From contig CALGIY010000063.1 in the NCBI GenBank assembly GCA_937914965.1, forward strand, positions 1-12,498: a stretch of 12,498 bases of DNA, given 5' to 3'. The notes under the pieces are model-generated. The model was not told the DNA's origin and did not search any database. It saw only the letters and a list, made by a program, of their open reading frames with translations. A program made the translations under genes and the position numbers. Positions 7,200 through 12,498 of this stretch are shown here, piece by piece (position 1 is the stretch's first letter; each line of letters starts with the position of its first letter). This DNA is from an uncultured Thermoanaerobacteraceae bacterium. Its GTDB lineage: Bacteria > Bacillota > DSM-12270 > Thermacetogeniales > Thermacetogeniaceae.

Positions 7200-7208
7200 T
7201 GATAAAAT
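7200..7208 (+). promoter_or_regulatory. Possible extended -10 promoter for ftsY
   Basis: TGATAAAAT is a TGn-extended -10 with only poor -35 similarity at the expected distance. It sits 33 bases before the ftsY ATG in a 139-base gap (7102-7240) that otherwise holds only short palindromes (7130-7139 and a 5-bp stem near 7159-7177) without T-runs. No clear terminator follows smc. Confidence 0.35.
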
Positions 7209-7240
7209 ATTCATGAAATTCTAATAAGGGTTGTGATTAA

Positions 7241-8167
7241 ATGGCTGCTTTTTTCTCCAAGTTAAAGGATTCTCTTACTAAAACGCGCCAGAACTTTGTA
7301 TCCAAAGTGACAGAGTTGGTGGCGGTGCATAAGAAAATCGATGAAGAGTTTTATGAGGATTTGGAAGATATTTTGCTGCAGGCTGATGTAGGAGTTGCTG
7401 CTACCTGCCACCTGTTGGATGAAATCAGAGTAGATGTCAAAAAGCGCAGGATCAGTGAAACAGAGGGTGTTAAAGACCTGCTGCAGGAAAAAATGGGGCA
7501 GTTGTTGGGGGACAACCCCTCTCTCGAATTAAGTGCTGCTCCACCAACAGTGATCTTGGTTGTTGGTGTTAATGGTGTAGGGAAAACCACGACCATTGGG
7601 AAACTCGCCCACAGGATGAAACAGCAGGGGAAAGATGTACTCTTGGTAGCAGCTGACACCTTTCGGGCGGCAGCAATTGAGCAGCTGGAAATCTGGAGCG
7701 AGAGGACAGGCTCTGGTATGATCAAACACCAGTCTGGTTCTGACCCGGCTGCAGTTGTTTTTGATGCTGTACAGGCAGCAGTAAAACGGGGAAGCGATGT
7801 GGTGATCATCGATACTGCTGGCCGTCTCCACACGAAAGCGAATCTCATGGAGGAACTGCGCAAAATTAAAAAGGTGATCACAAGGGAATTGCCTGGTGCC
7901 CCCCATGAGGTACTGTTGGTGATTGATGCTGCCACAGGTCAGAATGCCATGCGCCAGGCCGAATTATTTAAGGATGCTACCGGGGTTACCGGAATCGCCC
8001 TGACCAAACTCGATGGTACTGCGAAGGGAGGGATTATCCTGGCCATTTCCGAAGAACTGGGAATCCCGGTCAAACTGGTAGGTACTGGTGAAGGGATTGA
8101 AGACCTCAGGGATTTTGACAATGATGAATTTGTGTCAGCACTTTTTGCTGAGGAGGATGAGGCGTGA
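7241..8167 (+). CDS. ftsY: Signal recognition particle receptor FtsY
   Basis: FtsY is the membrane-associated SRP receptor GTPase that docks Ffh-ribosome complexes to the Sec translocon. The 308 residues comprise an N domain (about 1-95) with a short amphipathic N-terminus instead of the long acidic A domain of enterobacteria, then the G domain: G1 GVNGVGKTT (109-117), [11 protein letters not shown] (139-149), [11 protein letters not shown] (191-201) and [10 protein letters not shown] from 255. The ribosome-binding site is AAGGG about 10 bases before the ATG. Its last codons contain AGGAGG (8151-8156), the ribosome-binding site of the next gene, and its stop overlaps that gene's GTG by 4 bases, tying salvage-gene translation to ftsY. 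Confidence 0.97.
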   Translation: MAAFFSKLKDSLTKTRQNFVSKVTELVAVHKKIDEEFYEDLEDILLQADVGVAATCHLLDEIRVDVKKRRISETEGVKDLLQEKMGQLLGDNPSLELSAAPPTVILVVGVNGVGKTTTIGKLAHRMKQQGKDVLLVAADTFRAAAIEQLEIWSERTGSGMIKHQSGSDPAAVVFDAVQAAVKRGSDVVIIDTAGRLHTKANLMEELRKIKKVITRELPGAPHEVLLVIDAATGQNAMRQAELFKDATGVTGIALTKLDGTAKGGIILAISEELGIPVKLVGTGEGIEDLRDFDNDEFVSALFAEEDEA

Positions 8168-8964
8168 AAACAGGAATCATTGGAGGCACGGGTTTCTACA
8201 ACCCTGGCCTTTTGGATGATGAACAAGATATTCAGGTGGCAACACCCTTTGGGGATGTTGTTTTAAAGTCTGGTCACTACCATAACAGAGATGTTCTTTT
8301 TCTAGCCCGGCACGGGGAGCAGCATTCTGTTCCCCCGCATCTTGTTAATTACCGCGCCAATATCTGGGCTCTGCGGGAGGCAGGCGCTGGTGTTGTCCTG
8401 GCCACAGCTGCGGTCGGGTCTCTCAATGAGGATATGAAACCCGGGGAGATTGTTCTAGTAGATCAGTTCCTGGATTTCACCAAATCCCGCCCGTTAACTT
8501 TTTTTGAAGGAGGAAAGGATGGGGTACTGCATGTTGATGTGACCCACCCTTACTGCCCTAGAGTAATCCAGCACCTTGAAGAGACCGCCCAGGATCTGAA
8601 GATCAATGTCCATGGCAAGGGAACCTATGTCTGTGCAGAGGGCCCCCGCTATGAAACATCTGCTGAGATCCGTATGTTTAACATGCTGGGGGGGGATCTG
8701 GTGGGTATGACCAGCGTTCCTGAGGTTGTGCTGGCCCGGGAGGCCGGGTTGTGTTACGCAACTTTAGCCCTGGTTACTAACTATGCTGCGGGAATATCCA
8801 CAAAACCGCTCTCTCACCAGGAGGTTGTTGAGATGATGGGCAGGTCCCAAGCTGTGCTGCGCAACCTGATTTTTGCGGCTATAGAAACCCTTCCGGAGAC
8901 ACGCAGCTGTACATGTCAAGGTGCGGCGGCAGAACTAGGGTCACTGGGAGAGAAAAAGGAATAG
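8164..8964 (+). CDS. MTAP-family nucleoside phosphorylase, predicted 6-oxopurine (MTI/inosine) type
   Basis: The enzyme splits a purine nucleoside with phosphate into a ribose-1-phosphate and base. The 266 residues have the family's GIIGGTGFY at the start, phosphate-site RHG (49-51), [10 protein letters not shown] (61-70), EGPRYET (159-165) and [10 protein letters not shown] (182-191). It would usually be annotated mtnP. However, where human MTAP has SS and the adenine-binding TDYD (D220/D222), this protein has ET (E164) and TNYA (N206/A208). Glu and Asn at these places are how 6-oxopurine PNPs hold hypoxanthine. H218 aligns by eye with the PNP His that contacts the 5'-OH, so inosine/guanosine is an alternative to methylthioinosine. 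The GTG start overlaps the ftsY stop. The C-terminal tail after about 247 (SCTCQ...) looks non-conserved. Confidence 0.85.
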   Translation: MKTGIIGGTGFYNPGLLDDEQDIQVATPFGDVVLKSGHYHNRDVLFLARHGEQHSVPPHLVNYRANIWALREAGAGVVLATAAVGSLNEDMKPGEIVLVDQFLDFTKSRPLTFFEGGKDGVLHVDVTHPYCPRVIQHLEETAQDLKINVHGKGTYVCAEGPRYETSAEIRMFNMLGGDLVGMTSVPEVVLAREAGLCYATLALVTNYAAGISTKPLSHQEVVEMMGRSQAVLRNLIFAAIETLPETRSCTCQGAAAELGSLGEKKE

Positions 8965-8994
8965 TAGAAAAATCACTGATTAAGGAGAGACATG

Positions 8995-10041
8995 ATGGAA
9001 GTAGTGTGCTGGAAAGACCAGCAGCTTTTTCTTCTTGATCAAACTAAGCTGCCTCATCAGACCAATTACATTTCTTGTGCCCGCTATCAGGATGTAGCAA
9101 ACGCGATCTATCTGCTGCAGGTCAGAGGAGCTCCTGCTATCGGTGTTGCTGCTGCGTATGGGTATGCCCTGGCGGCTTTTAATTACCAAGAGGGCATAGG
9201 CCTATCACTGGAGCATTTTTTACAGCAGGCAGCACGGGAACTGCTGGCAACACGGACCACCGCGGTCAACCTTCGCTGGGCGCTGAATCAGATGAATGAA
9301 GTCTTCCTGTCCCTTCAGGGAAAAACTATTACCCAAATCCGGGACGGGCTGCTTGATGCGGCTTACCAGATACATGAAAAGGAAATGGAACTGGAAAAAA
9401 ATATGGCCTCTTGGGGGGCATCACTGATCCCACCAAAAGCCCATATTTTAACTTACTGCAATACCGGTGCACTGGCTACGGCGGGTTGGGGCACAGCTTT
9501 AGGGATTATCCGTACAGCGCACGATCAGGGGAAAGAGATCCATGTTTATGTGCCGGAGACGCGACCTGTCCTGCAGGGAGCCCGCTTAACAGCATGGGAA
9601 CTGCAGAAGGCCGGTGTCCCCTATACACTGATTACAGATAACATGATGGGTTATGTTTTTCTTCATGAGGGGGTAGATCTGGTGCTGGTTGGAGCTGACC
9701 GTATCGTGGCCAATGGGGACTTTGCCAATAAAATTGGCACCTACAGTCTGGCTGTTCTAGCCCAGTATCACCACTCTCCTTTCTATGTGGCAGCACCCTT
9801 CTCCACTATTGACATGGAGATGACAGCTGGTAAGGAGATCCCCATCGAAATGCGTGACCCTCGAGAGGTCAGGGAGATACAGGGGCACCCGGTCAGTGTT
9901 AGAGACTGCCAGGTACTCAATCCTTCTTTTGATATGACTCCTCATCACCTGGTTACTGCAATCATAACGGAACAGGGTATTTATAAACCGCCTTTTGATA
10001 AGTCGCTGAACAGTTTTCACGAGGATGGTGTAGATAAATGA
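8995..10041 (+). CDS. mtnA: S-methyl-5-thioribose-1-phosphate isomerase
   Basis: MtnA converts 5-methylthioribose-1-phosphate to 5-methylthioribulose-1-phosphate. The family also isomerises 5-deoxyribose-1-phosphate in some bacteria. Counting from the ATG at 8995 (348 residues), VRGAPAIGVAAAYG lies at about 43-56, TYCNTGALATAG supplies the catalytic Cys (about C155), and GADRIVANGDFANKIGTY supplies the catalytic Asp (about D235). These separate it from ordinary eIF2B-like proteins. An ATG at 8992 is also possible; AAGGAG at 8982-8987 is better spaced for 8995. The gap to the phosphorylase is about 30 bases and the gene's stop overlaps the next start (ATGA). Its substrate is the product of the phosphorylase upstream. 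Confidence 0.93.
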   Translation: MEVVCWKDQQLFLLDQTKLPHQTNYISCARYQDVANAIYLLQVRGAPAIGVAAAYGYALAAFNYQEGIGLSLEHFLQQAARELLATRTTAVNLRWALNQMNEVFLSLQGKTITQIRDGLLDAAYQIHEKEMELEKNMASWGASLIPPKAHILTYCNTGALATAGWGTALGIIRTAHDQGKEIHVYVPETRPVLQGARLTAWELQKAGVPYTLITDNMMGYVFLHEGVDLVLVGADRIVANGDFANKIGTYSLAVLAQYHHSPFYVAAPFSTIDMEMTAGKEIPIEMRDPREVREIQGHPVSVRDCQVLNPSFDMTPHHLVTAIITEQGIYKPPFDKSLNSFHEDGVDK

Positions 10042-10697
10042 TCTCTATAGAGGCAGAGGATGTCCTTGCAGTTGGGAGAGAACTAATAAGATCCGGTCTC
10101 GTTTCTGGTACCTGGGGAAATATCAGTGTGCGGTTGTCCTGTGGGGATGCCTTTCTGATTACCCCCAGTGGGATACCCTATGGTGACCTGACTGTAGATG
10201 ACCTGGTGATCGTAGACCTGTGTGGTGAGATCCGTGCAGGCACTTTAAAACCCTCTTCTGAAACGCCTCTGCATGCGGCTATCTATAGGGCCCGGACCGA
10301 TGTTCAGGGGATTGTGCATACCCACAGCCCATATGCTTCGGTTTTTGCCGTGACCCACAAGGAACTTCCACCTATTTTGGAAGAGATGGCCCAACTTCTT
10401 GGTGGGGCGGTGAGGGTTGCCCCCTATACTCCTGCTGGGACAGGTGAACTTGGTGCGGCAGCAGTTGATGCTCTGGGAGACAAGTCTGCTGTTTTCCTGG
10501 CGAACCATGGGGTAGTAGGTGTCGGGAGAACACTTAAAGAAGCGCTGTTAATTTGTCAGGTTGTGGAGAAGGGGGCTTTAACCTATCTCTTTTCCCAGTG
10601 TATGGGTACCCCACACCTGCTGAATGATGAAGATGTGCGGAAACTGCGAAAAAGTTTCCTCGAAAATTATGGGCAAAGGAAGTGTGATCAGAAGTGA
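10038..10697 (+). CDS. Class II aldolase, FucA type (candidate 5-deoxy-pentulose-1-phosphate aldolase)
   Basis: This 219-residue protein belongs to the class II aldolase/adducin family. It has GTWGNISVR (24-32), ITPSGIPY (41-48), SSE with the likely catalytic E75, and zinc ligands HTH (H94, H96) and NHG (H157). Its length and pattern resemble fuculose-1-phosphate aldolase. The same fold includes MtnB (methylthioribulose-1-phosphate dehydratase), Ald2 of the DHAP shunt and DrdA of 5-deoxyribose salvage. Directly after mtnA, the substrate is probably methylthioribulose- or deoxyribulose-1-phosphate. With no mtnC/D/E/W in the window, cleavage to DHAP and an aldehyde is the favoured but unproven reading. 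It overlaps both neighbours by 4 bases, with a weak ribosome-binding site, implying coupled translation. Confidence 0.8.
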   Translation: MISIEAEDVLAVGRELIRSGLVSGTWGNISVRLSCGDAFLITPSGIPYGDLTVDDLVIVDLCGEIRAGTLKPSSETPLHAAIYRARTDVQGIVHTHSPYASVFAVTHKELPPILEEMAQLLGGAVRVAPYTPAGTGELGAAAVDALGDKSAVFLANHGVVGVGRTLKEALLICQVVEKGALTYLFSQCMGTPHLLNDEDVRKLRKSFLENYGQRKCDQK

Positions 10698-11995
10698 AGA
10701 TCTTGATCAAGGATTGTTATCTGCTGCAGGACTCTGATAATTCCGGGTCAGTGAAGGGCAGTATCGCTATTGAAGACGGCCGCTTCCTCAAAGTGGGTGC
10801 GGAAGGAAATGTTCATGAGGATTGGCTGCCGGATCGGATTATCAATGGGAGAAACTATCTCTGTCTCCCTGGTTTGGTCAACAGCCACACCCATGCTGCC
10901 ATGACCCTGCTCCGGAGTTATGCGGATGACCTGCCGTTGATGTATTGGTTGGAAAAAAAGATCTGGCCGCTTGAGGCTCACCTGACTGATGACGATGTTT
11001 ATTGGGGGACCATGCTGGCTATACTGGAAATGATCGAATCTGGGACCACCACTTTCAGTGATATGTATATGTTTATGGACCAGGTGGCAAAGGCTGTTGA
11101 GGAAAGCGGTATCCGCGCCTGCTTGGCCCGAGGTTTATCAGGGGTCGGCGACCAGGCAGAAGAGGGGCTGCTGGAAAGCAAGGAACATCTGGAAAAATGG
11201 CAGGGAGCAGCAGATGGGAGAATATCGATCTGGCTTGGTCCTCACGCACCTTACACCTGCCCCCCGGACTACCTGGAAAAGGTGCTAGCCCTGGCTCAAG
11301 AGTACAGAGCGGGTATTCACATTCATGTAGCAGAAACCAGGGATGAAGTGGAACAAATTAATAACCTTTATGGAAAAACACCGGTGGCTTACCTTAAAGA
11401 TCTTGGTGTATTCAAGTTTCCTGTTCTGGCTGCACACTGTGTTCACCTGACCGGTGATGATATTCCTTCCTTAGCTGAGGCTGGTGTAGCGGTTGCTCAT
11501 AACCCTGAAAGCAACATGAAGTTGGCCAGCGGCATTGCTCCTGTTCCCCAAATGTTGGCTGCGGGGATCACAGTGGGAATCGGGACCGATGGAGCAGCGA
11601 GCAATAATAACTTGGATATGCTGGAGGAAATGCGCACAGCAGCTTTACTGCATAAAGTCAATAGTTACGATCCATTAGTACTCCCTGCGCCACAGGTGCT
11701 GTCTATGGCCACTCGGGACGGTGCCCAGGTTCTAAGACTCGAGGATGTAGGCTTACTCAAACCAGGTTATAAAGCTGATCTGATTTTAATTAATTTGTCT
11801 CAGGCACACCTTTACCCGAGGAATAACCTGGCAGCACATATGGTATATGCGGCCCAAGCGAGTGATGTAGATACGGTGATTATCGATGGACAAATTGTTA
11901 TGGAACAGAAAAAGGTACTCACCATAGATAAAGAGAGAGTCTTTCAGGAGGTAGAAGATCGCTCCCAGCGCCTGATCTCTGAAGCGCAAGTTTAG
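10694..11995 (+). CDS. mtaD: 5-methylthioadenosine/S-adenosylhomocysteine deaminase (MtaD type)
   Basis: This amidohydrolase removes the 6-amino group of MTA or SAH, giving methylthioinosine or S-inosylhomocysteine; relatives also take 5'-deoxyadenosine and adenosine. The 433 residues show the metal site NSHTHAAMTLLR (H65, H67), GPHAPYTC (H184), HIHVAET (H211, E214), AAHCVHL (H248) and IGTDGAASNNNLDM (D299). LRSYADDLPLMYWL after the HxH is typical of the MtaD/TrzA-like group rather than guanine deaminases. The C-terminal end returns to the small beta domain (GYKADLILINL). The GTG start overlaps the aldolase stop. It is the last gene of the cassette and supplies the 6-oxopurine nucleoside for the phosphorylase four genes earlier. 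Confidence 0.9.
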   Translation: MKILIKDCYLLQDSDNSGSVKGSIAIEDGRFLKVGAEGNVHEDWLPDRIINGRNYLCLPGLVNSHTHAAMTLLRSYADDLPLMYWLEKKIWPLEAHLTDDDVYWGTMLAILEMIESGTTTFSDMYMFMDQVAKAVEESGIRACLARGLSGVGDQAEEGLLESKEHLEKWQGAADGRISIWLGPHAPYTCPPDYLEKVLALAQEYRAGIHIHVAETRDEVEQINNLYGKTPVAYLKDLGVFKFPVLAAHCVHLTGDDIPSLAEAGVAVAHNPESNMKLASGIAPVPQMLAAGITVGIGTDGAASNNNLDMLEEMRTAALLHKVNSYDPLVLPAPQVLSMATRDGAQVLRLEDVGLLKPGYKADLILINLSQAHLYPRNNLAAHMVYAAQASDVDTVIIDGQIVMEQKKVLTIDKERVFQEVEDRSQRLISEAQV

Positions 11996-12010
11996 GGTAC
12001 GAATAAGTCA

Positions 12011-12039
12011 TTGACAGAGGGCCGATCTTACCCTATAAT
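12011..12039 (+). promoter_or_regulatory. Consensus SigA promoter for ylxM
   Basis: TTGACA at 12011-12016 and TATAAT at 12034-12039 are separated by 17 bases, an exact consensus promoter. It starts 15 bases after the mtaD stop, so ylxM and the expected ffh are freed from dependence on the salvage cassette. Confidence 0.9.
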
Positions 12040-12042
12040 GAC

Positions 12043-12062
12043 GTCAAGGTAATGCCCTTGAC
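12043..12062 (+). promoter_or_regulatory. Dyad at the ylxM transcription start
   Basis: GTCAAGG (12043-12049) and CCTTGAC (12056-12062) are perfect inverted copies around a 6-base spacer, beginning a few bases after the -10. The 8-base palindrome TGACGTCA overlaps at 12039-12046. In DNA this is placed like an operator; in RNA it would form a hairpin at the extreme 5' end, just before the AGGTGGGA ribosome-binding site. Confidence 0.55.
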
Positions 12063-12076
12063 AGGTGGGATATAGA

Positions 12077-12451
12077 ATGGTTCTTAAAAAATTCGAGCGG
12101 ATGGCCCTACTGTCAGATTTCTATGGTAAGTTGCTAACAGCCAGACAACAGGAGACGATCAGGTTTTATTATGAGCAAGACCTGTCTTTGGGTGAGATTG
12201 CGGAGCAATTTGGTGTGACTCGGCAAGCTGTCTATGATATCCTGCGGCGTTCTCAGAAGACCTTACTCAATTTCGAGGAAAAGCTAGGTCTCATCCGCCG
12301 ATATACCAAGCAAAGAGAGCTTCTGGAGACAATGCAATGCCGGTTAGCTGATCTGGGTGAAGCTTTGGCCCGGCAGGATCCGGATAAGACCCGGGCAAAA
12401 GAGTTAGGGGAGCTGGAGCAGCTAGTAACACAGATGCTGGAGAGTTTCTAG
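12077..12451 (+). CDS. ylxM: YlxM/p13-like SRP-associated helix-turn-helix protein
   Basis: YlxM is a small SigA-region-4-like HTH protein encoded beside ffh in Firmicutes; streptococcal YlxM binds the SRP and modulates its GTPase activity. The 124 residues begin MVLKKFERMALLSDFYGKLL, with TARQQETIRFYYEQDLS and the HTH LGEIAEQFGVTRQAVYDIL at about 38-56, followed by a helical, charged C-terminus. An in-frame GTG at 12065 falls inside the ribosome-binding site AGGTGGGA, so the ATG at 12077 is the better start. ffh should follow, but its start is not within the remaining 47 bases. Confidence 0.93.
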   Translation: MVLKKFERMALLSDFYGKLLTARQQETIRFYYEQDLSLGEIAEQFGVTRQAVYDILRRSQKTLLNFEEKLGLIRRYTKQRELLETMQCRLADLGEALARQDPDKTRAKELGELEQLVTQMLESF

Positions 12452-12498
12452 GCAGGGTCTCCCGAGGAGGGACACTGCCACAGGCGTTAATCATCCTC

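Noticed and set aside
7102..7240. Possible SAM or other riboswitch before ftsY and the salvage cassette
   Set aside because: Only short palindromes are present; no SAM-I, SAM-II or T-box core pattern and no terminator was recognised, and the space is small.
7351..7935. 194-codon open frame on the - strand inside ftsY
   Set aside because: It lies wholly opposite the GTPase domain of ftsY, has low-complexity Ser/Thr-rich content typical of antisense frames and has no recognisable motif.
10038..10697. Firm assignment of the class II aldolase as MtnB
   Set aside because: The protein matches FucA-type aldolases at least as well, and the partner genes needed after MtnB are absent here, so the symbol was left blank.
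12058..12081. Second TTGACA downstream of the ylxM promoter
   Set aside because: It has no -10 at a proper distance (next A/T-rich hexamer overlaps the start codon) and is part of the dyad arm.
12452..12498. SRP 4.5S RNA or the start of ffh at the right edge
   Set aside because: No SRP RNA apical motif (GGAAG/GCAG loop pattern) and no plausible ffh start codon can be read in these bases.

Overview
The window is a stretch of low-to-mid GC Firmicutes chromosome with every gene on the + strand. The presence of spoVS, the YceD-rpmF-plsX-acpP-rnc-smc-ftsY-ylxM order, Gram-positive Shine-Dalgarno sequences and near-consensus SigA promoters suggest a spore-forming, probably anaerobic clostridium of the Peptococcaceae/Desulfotomaculum kind. 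The lineage is an inference from gene order and protein style, not from a search.

Layout. Positions 1-92 are a near-perfect inverted repeat lying exactly on the window edge, followed by the tail of an unrecognised reading frame and a strong terminator (161-190). A consensus SigA promoter then starts a block of YceD (DUF177), ribosomal protein L32 (rpmF, 58 aa), a second terminator-like structure, and the phospholipid acyltransferase plsX. acpP has its own promoter and is followed by RNase III (rnc), which is preceded by a C(UUCG)G hairpin. spoVS sits between rnc and smc, behind a SigH-like promoter with a dyad over its -10. smc (1195 aa) and ftsY follow.

The most interesting part is 8164-11995. 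Four genes that look like one purine-nucleoside/methylthioadenosine salvage cassette lie between ftsY and ylxM, which are neighbours in the classical plsX-...-rnc-smc-ftsY-ylxM-ffh order. They are an MTAP-family phosphorylase, MtnA isomerase, a class II (FucA-type) aldolase and an MtaD-type MTA/SAH deaminase. Three of the four junctions in ftsY-mtnP-mtnA-aldolase-mtaD are 4-nt start/stop overlaps. The phosphorylase has Asn and Glu where adenine-specific MTAPs have Asp and Ser, so it looks built for a 6-oxopurine. That fits a deaminase-first route: MTA (or 5'-deoxyadenosine) to the inosine derivative, phosphorolysis to a 5-modified ribose-1-phosphate plus hypoxanthine, isomerisation to the ribulose-1-phosphate, and aldol cleavage to DHAP plus a small aldehyde. 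None of the oxygen-dependent later steps of the classical methionine salvage pathway is in the window.

A new consensus SigA promoter (12011-12039) with a dyad at its start point begins ylxM. ffh, expected next, is not visible in the last 47 bases. No tRNA, rRNA, CRISPR array or insertion sequence was seen. The longest gene-free stretch is 139 bases, upstream of ftsY.
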